64,000 nt of DNA from Isochrysis galbana. Lineage: Eukaryota; Haptophyta; Isochrysidales; Isochrysidaceae. Position numbers and translations under genes: made by a program. The notes under the pieces were generated by a model, which made no database searches, was not told the origin of the DNA, and saw only the letters and a program-made list of their open reading frames with translations. The stretch lies in contig CM030942.1 in NCBI GenBank assembly GCA_018136815.1, positions 1,427,797-1,491,796 on the forward strand, given 5' to 3'. Of this stretch, positions 9,936 through 20,754 are shown piece after piece. How positions within the stretch are numbered: the first letter of the stretch is position 1; each line of letters opens with the position of its first letter.

Positions 9936-11113
9936 TCACAGCTCACCAGCATCTTGTGTCGCTGGAATCGCCGGGACGAACCACGCCGGACCGCTGACAT
10001 GGAGGCTAAGACCTGGCATGCCGTGTACATCCACGCAATGCCCGTCACCCGTTGGCGCATATTGGCCATCTGGGACAGCGCCATCCGACGAAAAGAAGCG
10101 GAGAGTCGTCATGCCAACGTCACCCTCGAACAGCGGTCTCCAACCAGGCAGAAGGGCATCAAGTTGGGCACTCGTGCCCGGCTTCCATTCTGTGCAGACA
10201 TCGCACCCATCGCCACTTTCACCAGTGCACCTCTCATCTTCCAGACCTTGCCGAGGCACCCAATGGTCAGTGTCGACCTGTGCACCCCGCGCCGTTGTCG
10301 CCACCCAGTAGACGAACTCGGAAACGTGGCACGCATAATCACAGGTCTTGTCATTGTAACAGAATATGGCGTTTGGCGGATAGGTTGCTGGTGTGCGCTC
10401 AAATCGACCCCCGCGTGCATTGTCCATGAGATTGGCGACACGTGTGCCAGCCCTCTCTCCCCACACATTGGGGTAAGCCTTAGCTAACCCATTGGCTGTA
10501 ACCAGGTGGAGCACCTCTTCCAAAGTCGCATCGAAGCAGCTCCGATTACCATGTACACCACTGCACTCGGGCTTCACATCCTCAATGAATATCTCTTCCA
10601 TATCAGCATACAGGCCTCTCCGCCCCGCTCTACGACGGGCATCCTGAGCCATTTCAATGTCAGGGAGGATAACAATGCCGCACACTCTGTGGCGCCCCTC
10701 GTCATCGTTTGAGCGAAGCTCGCCCTGGTGAAGGCCGTGTGTGAGTACTCTGGGATCGTCTGCACACCCGTCTTGATCATTGTCCAAATAAGCTGCCAGA
10801 ACCTGCGTGGAAGGCGGCAGTGAGTGCTGCTAGAAGTCACGGAAGGGATAGAATCTTCGTTGCGACTCACATGTGCGACATGACGAATAAATCCGTTTTC
10901 TATTTCACGGTGAGCGAAGATTGGCACGCCAAACACCCTCGTGTGCTTCGTGAGACCGAGCGCGGAGAGCTCATCAAAGAATGGCAGGTCCACTGCTGAA
11001 ATCGTGAAGACATCGTCTGCACACAAAGCCATCTGAGAGGCGGCCTCGAGCAGGATGGCGAGCCAAACGCCTCGGGCGGCACCACGTGCTGCAGCTACGT
11101 TCCTTCTCCTCAT
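9936..11113 (-). CDS. Conserved secreted protein of unknown function
   Basis: Two exons: 10871-11113 and 9936-10802, joined across a 68-bp intron (10803-10870, GTGAGT...GCAG, phase 0). The junction restores VAH-VLAAYLDNDQDGCADD. The start at 11113 (MRRRNVAAARG) is followed by a hydrophobic stretch (GVWLAILLEAASQMALC), a plausible signal peptide; other in-frame ATGs lie 9 and 16 codons upstream. Mature features: DNDQDGCADD (Asp-rich, EF-hand-like), TLEEVLHLV, YPNVWGE, LMDNARGGRFE, CYNDKTCDYACHVSEFVYW, with several Cys. I recall marine bacterial proteins with the same run of motifs, so it seems a conserved family, but no function is known to me. A GTGAGC beside the last codons could be another donor, so the 3' end is not certain. 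Confidence 0.6.
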
Positions 11114-11518
11114 CGCCCGAGCCCCCAACCCCCTACTCATATCACCCCAGCCTCCTCCCATCTCGGGGTGAAACGGAAAGGCCCCGAGGTGCGGATTTGG
11201 GCGAGCAGCCGACGCCGTCCACCTCGGCGATGGCCGACGATACGCCACAGAAGCATAACTCACTTTCCACCATGAAAAATGTCAACACTAGAGGCAAGTG
11301 TCACTACAAGTGTACTCTAGAGTAGTATTCAACGTGGCAGCTGCAACTATCAACTATCGGCGAGGCTTTTTCGGCTGCTCCCATGGCGGCGGCCGCGCTC
11401 GCACGCTCGCACTCTGCCGCAGGCCTGGGGCTGTTGCTCTAGAATGCATAAGGACATGTCGGTGAGGCCGGGGCGGCTGCGGGCAGAGCTCGATATGTTG
11501 CACAACTTTGATATCAAG

Positions 11519-11697
11519 TAGCCCGGTCACTCACTAGGGGGGTGCGGAGGGCACCATCTGTAATGGTAATGGGCAAACGAAGGCCTAAATAAGCTCCCTA
11601 TAGCTATAGATTCTGGTATGGGAGATCAGCAAAAAAAAACCGGGGGTCTTCCGGCAAAATTTTCGAAAAATGCCCGATTTCGATTTCAGGCCTCTCA
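11519..11697 (+). repeat. Dispersed repeat (inverted partner at 59.26-59.42 kb)
   Basis: Shares GGGTCTTCCGGCAAAATTTT, TGGGAGATCAGC, CTCCCTATAG and GGTGCGGAGGGCACC with the reverse complement of 59256-59417. It is non-coding and of unknown origin. Confidence 0.8.
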
Positions 11698-11766
11698 CCC
11701 TAGATGGGAAATACGTATTTCGTATTTACCGTATTTGTATTTGGCCAGAGGCCAAATAATACATAT
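11698..11766. repeat. Fragment of hAT-like MITE
   Basis: Begins CCCTAGATGGGAAATACG, the terminal inverted repeat of the complete 183-bp MITE at 53507-53689, followed by GTATTTGGCC-type internal sequence. The right terminus is absent, so it is a truncated or rearranged copy. Confidence 0.6.
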
Positions 11767-11789
11767 GTTGGGCCTGACCAATTATTGCC

Positions 11790-11925
11790 AAAAAAAAACT
11801 TCATAATATTCTTACCGCACTCGCGGCGAATGCAACCACTACCTACACGTAGCATACTTTCTACACCCCCACTCCCCCGGCCCTTCCCCCCCGCCCCAGG
11901 CGGCTCCCCCCGTGCACTACTAGGG
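11790..11925 (+). repeat. Dispersed repeat (direct partner at 52.55-52.68 kb)
   Basis: CCGCACTCGCGGCGAATG, ACTTTCTACACCCCCACTCC and a C-rich end recur at 52545-52680, and a shorter piece at 27095-27150. Non-coding. Confidence 0.75.
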
Positions 11926-11939
11926 GGATAGGGGTGAAG

Positions 11940-12560
11940 GGCTTAGATATGGTCCGGTGGCCCGCGCCCCCCCCCGGTGATCCGTTCCCCCCTTCCTCCT
12001 ACGCCACCTGGGCTGGCGGCCGACTCTGTCTCGACTTATCCTGTAAACAGGCGCGAGACTTACCGATTTTTCGGTGAGCGGAGCTCACGCTCCGCCCACC
12101 CCCTTCTCCGCGCTCTCTCTCCCCTCTCCTGCAGGCACGCGCGATGGCGCGCCTGCGGCAGGCCTGCAGCTGCCCCTGGCGACCCCTGGAGGCTCCTGGA
12201 GGCCAGCTCAAGGGGCAGAGGAGGCTGGGGCTGGGCCCTGGCCTCCCCTGCCTCTCCCTCGCTGGCGCTCCTGAGCCTCAGGGGCCCCCACTCTGCACCT
12301 GTCTGCCTGTCGAACAGGGGGGGAGGGGGGGTTGGAGCGATGGGCTGGCCACGACAGGCCAGGACGCGCGAGGCAGGCGAGCCTGCCAGGGAGAGAGTGG
12401 GTCAGCACCACCACGAGGGAGTCCCAGTCCTAGGGGTGGGAGGGCGAGGGAGGGTCCCTCTCGGGGCGCGCCCTCATGCCGAGCCAAGGCGACGCCGTTC
12501 TCGTCGCGTACGTGGTGCTCCTGGGCCTCTCCTTCGGGGTGCTCGCGGGGGGGGGATCAT
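11940..12560 (+). repeat. GC-rich dispersed repeat family, long copy
   Basis: Matches 1.93-2.17 kb in its first part. Its second part (GGCTGGGGCTGGGCCCTGGCC, then CTGCCTGTCGAACAGG) matches the minus strand of 16.41-16.74 kb and, more weakly, 32.4-32.6 and 39.8-40.0 kb. Open frames through it are Pro/Gly/Arg-rich and not credible genes. Confidence 0.7.
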
Positions 12561-12647
12561 GGTAGGGTGAGACTGGAAGGGAAAGGAGACCAAATGAAGG
12601 CAAGCCGCCTTGCCAATGACGCGCGACGGCGCAACAAAAGCGCTCCA

Positions 12648-12890
12648 GGGCCTCCCTCGGAGACGTCAAACGTCAAATGGGCTCCACGGATGGCTGATTT
12701 CAACGAGATTTCGGCGCGCGCCCCGCCCGATTGGCGTGACTGTGTGGGTGGCCCCTGTGTGTTTGGTGTCCGGCGGGGCCACCCATCCGGATGGATCGTC
12801 GAAAACAGGCGCGTAGCGCGTCCGGCATCAGTTCGAAGTTGGGCTCTCCGGGCCTCCCTCGGAGACGTCAAACGTCGAATGGGCTCCACG
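12648..12890. repeat. Pair of 41-bp direct repeats
   Basis: 12648-12688 and 12850-12890 are the same 41 bp with a single difference (both start GGGCCTCCCTCGGAGACGTC), 202 bp apart. They may be the ends of a small insertion or a local duplication. Confidence 0.8.
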
Positions 12891-12899
12891 TGTGCCATA

Positions 12900-13879
12900 C
12901 CCAGCACCTGACCCCGCCCCAGCCCACACCCGCCTCGCATCAAGCTTCCCTGGCAGAAAAGTCAGAGTTGGCGTCTCTCTCGGCAGGCGCGGCCGGTCAG
13001 CAGATCGGCTACAGGGCTCGAAGGGGTCGAATTGGGGGGGCGGTGCGCGTGTGTATTCGTAAGATATGTGTATGGACTGTTTGTGCGCCGCATGGCGACG
13101 CGCAGGCAGTCCATATGTGCGCGTCTAGAGCCTGATTTCTAGTGTCCGTGGCATGTTTGAAAGGGCGCTGGGGGCACCATTCGTAACATAATTTAATGAT
13201 ATGTTTATGAGAAATAAATCTATCTATCGTAGAGTTGTCAAATCATTTGTCGGTGAACGACAGAGAACTATATGTTTCCCGGTCGCCGCATTACAGTGGT
13301 TTCGCTAGGCCCTCACCCTCTCTAATCCTCCCCAGAGAGAATTCTCCTCTCCGGCCTCGCCTCTCGCGGCTGTCTCCCCGGGTGCCGGGGACTTGTCTGC
13401 TTGAGCCCAGTTTTTTCTTATTGTCCCCCAGCGGGACTTTTTCTCACACTGTGATAGAACGACAGATTCAAAAAGCAAGCAGCGAGTGCTACAAACAGGT
13501 GCAGTCACATGTGACATGTGTAAAATGAGCAACATGCAAGCATCAAGGCAAAGTCATTAAACATGATTGTGGGATAAGGAAAGCAAGCCGAGCAATACTG
13601 CTTCGCATGCTAGGTGACCATGGAACTCAAATTTGGCGGCGTTTCGGGGGTCTTAGGGGGCTGGTAAACGGCAATCGCGAACAAACAATCCTCACCTAGA
13701 GCATGCACTACCCATTGTGTATCCCTGTGGTTTGCCCAGCGTCGTGCCGCCCATCTCGGGCATCTCTGTGCTCAACTAGGGTTGCAACAACAAGAGTGGT
13801 CTCCTCGACGACGCGGTTTTACTTGAGCCTCAATCAAGTTCCACAACGTGATCGCTCAGGCAAGACATGAAAGCTGTTA
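12900..13879. other. Intergenic, no gene seen
   Basis: No domain or splice-supported frame is found on either strand. The right part is the 3' flank of the GLTP-domain gene, which is transcribed leftwards. Confidence 0.4.
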
Positions 13880-15301
13880 TCACAGCCCATCGCTATCTTT
13901 CTCGTTCCCAAGCACACTTGCCACATCGGCGCCCACGCTAGCAAGTGCCGGGGCCAAGTGTGTCAAGAGTTCATAGATGCTCTGCTCAATAGCAAGTTGA
14001 TCGGACCCCAATCTGCTGAGGAAATCGACTCGACTGGGCGCGGCCCAAGCAGCCGCCAATATGACACGCTGAGTCCAGAGCGAATGGTAAGGTCTCAAGG
14101 ACTCGTCGTACGACCTTGCAATGCACTCGGAAAGCTTGATGTGTGGGTCCTCCACCATGCGCGCGAGGATCCCGAGCAGCATACGAAGAAGCCGATTCAA
14201 CCAAATTAGAGCGAGCGAGGCTGAGCCCTCGACCGCGACGTCCGCTGCTCTCCGTCGGCCGATCCCGCGCATGGAAGCTTCTTCCCTAATTATCTCTCGG
14301 ATCGAAAGGCCGGGCCGCAACAACATCGCCTTCCGAAGTTTCTCCGTGTTTTTTTGCAGTTCACTCGCCATGGGCGCCACCGTCGGACCGAGGCACTCAA
14401 ACATAGCTGCCGTGGCGTTGGCGGCTTCCAGGAAGTCCGAGCACATGCCATGCCCGATGCTCACATTACGATCGCAAGTGGCACCGCCCGCAGCCCTCGC
14501 CGGCCCATCGGCACTATTGTCTCCGTTGTTGATGCTGAAGACGTCCTGAAAGGTGTCATCACATGACTCTGCAACGGTCCGCCACAATGGAATAAGGTCA
14601 TCCAGCACGCAGTGCGTACGCTGCAAAGCCTCTCTTCCTGAGCGAGTTAGTGTAGACACTGTTCTGGGCACATGCGAGTCGGTAGGCCGCGCTCGGCGAG
14701 GGGTGCGAGGTGACATCATCTTAGGCTGCACGTGCAAAGCCGGAAAATCGTGATTTTCTTCGAGGGAGCATATGCTGCTCTTCTGCAGAAGGGCCGGAAG
14801 CCGTCGGCAGCATTCTTCAAATCGACGCACGTCGCGCTCCGCATCTGCCCATAGCATCGATCGCGCATTTGCGGCGTGCCAGGCAGCAGAAGTGGTCAGA
14901 ATTTTGAGTGCTCGCACCAGAAAGTCGGGCAGATGTAGGCTAAGAAAATTGGTGGTCTCGCAGAAGCGGCGCCAGTCGCGCGCTGCGTCAAGGAGCAGGA
15001 GCCGCCGCGTGTTGGACGCGTACCATGAGACGCTAAGCGCGAGCTGGTGGATGGCTCGCGCGATGGCGGCCGGCATCAGATTCTCGAGCACCTCAGTCAC
15101 AGCCTCGAGCTTGTCGAGGTCGCGCCGGGAAGCGCTCCACAGGAATGACCGTGCATTGGCTGCATGCCACGCCGCATGCGCGGCCAGCGAGGCGAGAGCT
15201 GCTGCGGCAGCCCACACGCTCGCATCGATCGCCTGGACCGGCAGTGGAGATTCCCGCCGCCGGTGGAGCAGCACCCGTGTCGCCCGCTCCGCATGCTCCA
15301 T
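13880..15301 (-). CDS. GLTP-domain protein with N-terminal triple helical repeat
   Basis: 473-aa intronless gene. The C-terminal ~185 residues (287-470) are a glycolipid transfer protein (GLTP) fold, which binds and moves sphingolipids between membranes: LGPTVAPMASELQKNTEKLR holds the Glu/Asn/Lys positions of the sugar-binding D-N-K site (the usual Asp is Glu), LIWLNR carries the conserved Trp, YHSLW the conserved His, and AAPSRVDFL the end motif. The first 170 residues contain three copies of a 48-residue unit starting at Trp45, Trp93 and Trp141 (W-H/Y-A-x-N-x-R-x-x-L, then a later RD). This domain is not one I know from GLTP proteins. The start is the ATG at 15301; the frame runs upstream to a GTG at 15655, but that extension is Pro-rich low complexity. 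Confidence 0.82.
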   Translation of the reverse strand: MEHAERATRVLLHRRRESPLPVQAIDASVWAAAAALASLAAHAAWHAANARSFLWSASRRDLDKLEAVTEVLENLMPAAIARAIHQLALSVSWYASNTRRLLLLDAARDWRRFCETTNFLSLHLPDFLVRALKILTTSAAWHAANARSMLWADAERDVRRFEECCRRLPALLQKSSICSLEENHDFPALHVQPKMMSPRTPRRARPTDSHVPRTVSTLTRSGREALQRTHCVLDDLIPLWRTVAESCDDTFQDVFSINNGDNSADGPARAAGGATCDRNVSIGHGMCSDFLEAANATAAMFECLGPTVAPMASELQKNTEKLRKAMLLRPGLSIREIIREEASMRGIGRRRAADVAVEGSASLALIWLNRLLRMLLGILARMVEDPHIKLSECIARSYDESLRPYHSLWTQRVILAAAWAAPSRVDFLSRLGSDQLAIEQSIYELLTHLAPALASVGADVASVLGNEKDSDGL

Positions 15302-15655
15302 CGCCACCACTCCCTGTCCCCTGGGGCTGATGAGCGCTGGTGAAGCGGGCGCCAAGGGAGCCGTGCCAGGGGGGGCGAGGGCAGGTGAGGGGCGCGCGGC
15401 GCGGAGAGCAGTCGAAGAGACAGAGTGGGGTGGCAACCGAAGCAAGAAGGAGGGATGCGGCGAAGGGGGGAGGGTGGGATTGGCCGGGAGTGACGGTGGG
15501 GAGCGCGAAGGCGGCGCCCACCGCCCGCCGGCGACGGCCGACGGCCGCCCACACACAGAACTGCAATCTATGTATGTGTTACCCCCCAGGAGCCAACGCC
15601 CCCCAGGAGCTCCCGGGGGCCCCCAGTACGTTACGCCTCCTCTCTCTCTGCCCAC

Positions 15656-16149
15656 CCCGTTGCACTCGTCACTCGACTCGGACGTAGAAGTGTAGAGTAC
15701 TCTACCTCGTCACTTGACTCGAAACTCGAAACTAGCCACTCTACTCCACTCGAAACTCGAAACTCGTCACAATAAAAAAATGTTCTTGAAGATGCGCCCA
15801 TGAGGCAACCACTGCGGCTTGGGCGAGGCAGAGCGCCATCGCCGATCGCATCGCCAATCGTATATCGCCGGATAAGATTCTTACTACATTCACGCGCACG
15901 CACATTCACACAAACGCGCGCAAAACTAATAGTAACAAAGTAAGAGCGCGCGGGGAAATTTCTGTGCCGCAAGAATGCCCCGCGCGGACTCGAAACCGAA
16001 ACGGCCGCGAGGGAGAAGTGAGAAGCAGAGACCTCAGTATAAACATACAGAGGTTAGAATGAGCATCCACGATGCATGAGATGGATGTATCCATGATAGA
16101 TATGCATCTATGATGCACATATCATGGATGTATCCATGATACCCCCTCC
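15656..16149 (-). repeat. Probable Ty1/copia 3' end / LTR region
   Basis: Downstream (minus strand) of the copia RNase H fragment comes a purine-rich AGGAGGGGG at ~16141, like a polypurine tract, then TATCATGGATACATCCATGA palindromes (16079-16145) and AT-richer sequence. LTR limits and a second LTR are not seen. Confidence 0.4.
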
Positions 16150-16407
16150 TAAGCGGAGTACGGGTACGACGCTTACAACCAAACGTCGAAGAAGATTCAC
16201 ATCTCGCATCTCGCAGAGAGTCGAAGAAGAGAAGGAATCAAGGAGTTGAAGAATCCGATGAAATTGGTTGCGCGGACATGGTTTCGTCAAGATGTCAGCA
16301 ACCATCTGATGCCCTTTGACGTGCTTGAGCGTGAGGACCTGTTTAGCGACGAGGTCGCGCAAAAAGGCTCCTGCACGCAAGATATGCTTAGTCTTCTTGA
16401 AAGCCAA
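16150..16407 (-). mobile_element. Ty1/copia retrotransposon fragment, RNase H C terminus
   Basis: The minus-strand frame reads KKTKHILRAGAFLRDLV, LKHVKGHQMVADILTKPCPR and RILQLLDSF. The block ADILTKP followed by a short tail is diagnostic for the end of copia Pol (RNase H). It lies directly before the presumed polypurine tract. The upstream part of the element is replaced by a GC-rich repeat at ~16.41 kb. Confidence 0.8.
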
Positions 16408-16738
16408 CTAAGTTTATACTTAGCTCGCCCATGGGGGGGCACGAGCCCCCCCCTCTCTCCACTCCTCCCCTGCCATGGGGAGGAACCACCCATCCTCCTG
16501 GCACGCCTGATGGCTTGCCAGGAGGCCATTGCCCTGCTGACCCTCTCTCCCATTGACAGGCTCGCCTGATTCGCCCATCCTGGCCCGGCGTGGCCAGCCC
16601 ATTGCTCCAAGCCCTCCTCCCCCCCTGTTCGACAGGAAGACAGGTGCAGCGTGGGGGCCCCTGAGGCTCAGGAGCGCCAGCGAGGGAGAGGCAGGGGAGG
16701 CCAGGGCCCAACCCCAGCCTCAGCCTCCTCTGCACTTG
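16408..16738 (-). repeat. GC-rich dispersed repeat, minus-strand copy
   Basis: Reverse complement matches 12.2-12.4 kb (GGGCTGGGGTTGGGCCCTGG type, CTGTCTTCCTGTCGAACAGG). The left end is a short palindrome CTAAGTTTATACTTAG (16411-16426), also found at 37.91 kb. Confidence 0.75.
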
Positions 16739-16781
16739 CTGTTATGCAGATTTTTTTTGACTTTTACGAGAATATTTGACG

Positions 16782-19700
16782 GAACTATCGTTAAACCGAT
16801 AGGGTCATGGAGCGCGCGCCGCCGCCCGCTCTCGCTGCCGCTGCCCTCGCCATGATGGACGAAGAGCTCATGGAGACGCCGCTGTCGCCGAAGCGACCGC
16901 GCCAGGACGACCCCCCCAGTCAGGTGGGCACAGGAGCCGGCGGGCCGCGCCCGCGCATCACCACGAACGACACGTACAAGGCCGCCATGCTGGCACCAGC
17001 CAGCAGGCAACACACCTCCAGCACAATCCACAGCCACACCCACCACAAAGCACCAGAGGGACGAACCCATAGGGAAGGCCCCCGGGCCGGGACCCTACAC
17101 AGCCGCGTTACCGCCCTCGTGCTCCGGCGCGAGGGGCCGGCCCGGCGCCATACAAGACAGGACCCCATTGGGGAAATGTCGCATCAAAACAGGCACTGGA
17201 AAGAGCAGCTTTGGACCCCCATCAGGGGAGACAGCGGCAACAGGGAGGAGAGGATGACGAAAGAATTCTTTCAGAGACTTCAAACGCGCGCCTCTAACAG
17301 CGCGATCCCAGAACTCTTCATCACTAGAGACTGGCACGTCCCGGGGGACGACATGAGAAACACGACCGCAGACGATGCGGAAATACGAAGCGAACTCCGC
17401 AAGTACTACGTATGGCTATACCAGGAACGCCGCAACACCAGAGACCACGAACTCGAAGAGACGCTAGAAACACGCCCGATGAACAAACACGACAGCGATG
17501 CAATAGAAGGGAAAATAACGATGGAGGAGCTCACAGACGCCATTACCCAAATAGGGAGTGGCAAGAGCGCGGGGCCAGACGCGCTACCGGCGGAGTTCTA
17601 CAAAAGCTTCATAGACCTAGTGAAACACGACTTTCTTAGAGTGCTAAACCTAGCTCTAGAGCAGGGGCAACTTAACGTATCCATGAGAGAAGGCGACATA
17701 ATACTCCTATATAAAAAAGGAGACACGAGAGATCCTAGGAACTATAGACCCATCACGCTCCTGCAAAGCGACTACAAAATATTGGCCAAGGTACTTACGA
17801 ATAGATTAAAAAAAGTAATCGGTAACATAATCTCGAAAGACCAATTAGGCTTCGTCCCGAAACGGTTGATCGGAGAAGCCACTCATCTATTACAACTGAC
17901 GAATGCGTACCTAGACGAAACGGGGGAGCCAGGACTCCTCCTGGCGCTCGACTGGGAAAAGGCCTTCGACAGGGTCAACTGGGAATTTTACCATTTGGTC
18001 CTCGACAAACTAAAATTCGGGGAAAATTTCAAGAGGTATGCGAAGGCTCTTACGAACTCCGAGGCTAAACCAATCCGCTACATAAAGGCGAACGGGGGAA
18101 GAAGCTTCCCCTTCAACATAGCGAGCGGCGTCCCCCAAGGATGCCCGCTTTCGCCGCTGGCCTTCCTTTTAACGGCAGAAGCCCTTACCAGAGCGATAAA
18201 TGAGGACGAAGACATTGAAGGCATCGTAGTTAACGGTGCCGAACTTAAGATAAGTCAATTTGCGGACGATACGCAACTCTTAGCGGCAGACTACAGCAGC
18301 CTGGCGCGATCTCTCAGCTGGGTAGAAAGATATGCGGCGGCCTCGTGCGGCAAACCCAACGATCAAAAGTTCGAAGGACTGAGGATGGGCTCCCTGAAGA
18401 GGAAGCGCCCACCCGGAAGATTCCAAAGATATAAGTGGCTGAAACGAAGCGAATACGCGACCATACTGGGAGTCCCGCTAGGGGGGGCCCAGGCCATCAA
18501 GGAATTCTGGTGTAAATTAGCCGACAAGATAGAGAAGAAAACCACTATATACGCACCGCTAACCAAAAACCTATCTATACACGGGAAAACAAAGGTGGCG
18601 AATTTCCTTATATATTCTATCCCTAGATACTGGTTGCAGACACTTGCAGCCCCGAAATCATTCCATACGGCAATCAAAAGTTCCGTGGATAGGATTATGT
18701 GGACTAACGAGCGTACCGGACGACGGCTACAATGGATAAAATATCCCGAGATTCCCACTAAAAACTCTTCGGAAAAAGGGCCCCACCTCGGGCTGGGACT
18801 GCTAGACTGGGGCAACCACGTCAAAGCACTACAAGCAAAATGGATCCTAAACTATCTGGACGCGCGCCAAGCACAGTGGAAGCAAGTGCTCGACGCGTGG
18901 TTTTGCCGGACAAACTTAGGAAGGGCAGCGGTCCTCTCGACAATCCCCACGAGCAAACTTACCGATGGAATAACGGGCACAAGTAGACTACCCGCGTTCT
19001 GGAAGCTGGCGCTAAACAACATCCGTGAACTAGAACTCACGTCGTTGAAATTAAGTAGGGAAGGAGCACTCTCACAACCCATGTGGGGTAGCCCAACGCA
19101 CCCGGGACCGAATATAAAACCAAAATGGGCAAAGCTGTGGAATAAGCTCGAATGCAACACCATACACAATGTATTCAAAGACCACGCGGCGACCGCGCCA
19201 TATAGCAGCGAAGAATGCGCGCAATACCTCAGGAACAACGACACGTATATACAATTTCAGGGGGAATATATCCCAAGAGACAAATTCTTAGAAACGTGGG
19301 ACATAATAGTCAAACACGCCACGACGTTGATGGCGGCGGCAGACAGCGCGGCCGAAATAGGGGGCGCACCAGCGAGAAGCGAGGAGACCGACAACCAAAG
19401 CGCTCCAGAGGAACCGACACCCGAACTGCGAATAACAATGGACGGGGAATACTATGTGAGCATCAAAGGAAGGTGGTATGAGGCGGAGCTCTCATACTTA
19501 GGCACACCCATAGTCGGGGAAAGATTGCACACCGCACCCACGAACTTAGATCCATCCCCTCCGGCGCACTGGGGGAAGGGTACAAAACCAATAAGAGGCT
19601 AGAGTACCCGTTAGCAGACGAATACACACTAGACGGTAAGACGCCGCTGGACGGCACCGGTGTCGAACATATCACCGAGGCCCTCCAGCAAGCGAAGCGC

Positions 19701-20734
19701 AAGCGCAAACGCCACACGGGATTGATAAAGTGGGAGGAAAAACTGCAGACCTCAGACGACACATGGGCGCATCTCGCAAAGCTATACACCTCGCCAATGA
19801 TAACGACGCGGGACATGCACTTGCACTTCAAACATATCACACACAGGCGAGTAGGCACATATAACCGTTTTCCGGGCAGAAATAAAACATGCCGGATATG
19901 TGGGGAGGCGGAGGAATCCTCGATCCACTTAGGTGAGTGCCCCAGGATAATTAACATCCTAGGCGAACTAAATAAAGTCGCACGCTTCTCACCTGAGGTT
20001 GAAAGGAGCAGAGAAGAACTCATTATAGATAACCTATTCGTTTTCCCGAAAGGAGACGCCCCGAAAGCATTATGTATACTATACCTATTAGCATGGAGAT
20101 ACATAATCACGGACTTCTATAGGATACACTACGATGGTGTAAAATTTTCGGAGGAATCAGTACTGATAAGAACCATAGAGAGATATGCCCTGTTGAGCAA
20201 AGCACTCCTATTCGCACAAGAAACCGATTTGACGAGGACAGCCCAGGCGGGCATGGGCAGGCAACCAAAGAAAAGGGTAGACATGAACGACTTGAGACCC
20301 ATTTTTAATAGAAACGACAAAGGCGGACTTAGACCCAATGCAGAGTTAGTGGCACTAACCACCAAGCTAGGGATCGTCCACGCTGTCGAGGGGATCATGG
20401 AGTAAGACAACCTCAGCAATTGAAGCTTTGGCACGCCACTCGAACTTGATGCCGGGGACACTAGGAACCAGACCCAAATAACACAACCAAGACGAAGACG
20501 GACAGACACACACGACACTATAGACAAAATCGGAAGGCCTGCCCGAGCCCCACACTCCGAACCAGGCCCCAGGTAGTGTACCGAGGCCGGACCCCGGAAA
20601 CCGAAGAAAAAGGAAAGAAGGGGGGCAGGGAAAGAGGTGGAGGGAGGGAAGTTAAGGGCGATGTAGATAGCGAAGGCACAGGTGTGACCCATAGCTAGTA
20701 GGCGAGTAGCCCCGAATCTTCAGAAAGATTTTTT
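16782..20734 (+). mobile_element. Near full-length LINE with 20-bp target-site duplication
   Basis: The element is flanked by identical 20-bp copies, ttttacgagaatatttgacg, at 16762-16781 and 20735-20754, the duplication expected from target-primed reverse transcription. It opens with a 5' hairpin (CTATCG...CGATAG), then the coding frame from 16807, and ends with ~330 bp of 3' UTR and a T-run. Other LINE copies in the window (0.6, 1.4, 4.7, 27.8, 29.2, 56.9 kb) share parts of it. Confidence 0.9.
16807..20405 (+). CDS. LINE polyprotein (reverse transcriptase, Zn knuckle), one frameshift
   Basis: Starts MERAPPPALAAAALAM. The first frame runs to 19602 (931 aa) and a second frame continues it from ~19578 to 20405; a one-base shift near the G-runs at 19571-19580 breaks it, either a real mutation or a sequencing error. 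Seen: the pre-RT linker (REERMTKEFFQR...YVWLYQER), the RT core with YRPITLLQSDYKILAK, LALDWEKAFDRV, GVPQGCPLSPLAF and the catalytic FADDT, then a C-terminal CRICGEAEESSIHLGEC zinc knuckle. The ~470 residues before the RT have no recognisable APE endonuclease, and only ~150 residues lie ahead of the linker, so the endonuclease domain is probably missing here. Whether it can move is doubtful. Confidence 0.88.
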
Positions 20735-20754
20735 TTTTACGAGAATATTTGACG

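Noticed and set aside
15302-15655. N-terminal extension of the GLTP-domain protein
   Set aside because: There is no ATG in the extension (GTG only) and it is Pro/Ala low complexity; the ATG at 15301 begins the repeat arm.
14772-15695. 307-codon plus-strand frame opposite the GLTP gene
   Set aside because: Arg/Ser/Gly-rich shadow of the minus-strand coding region.
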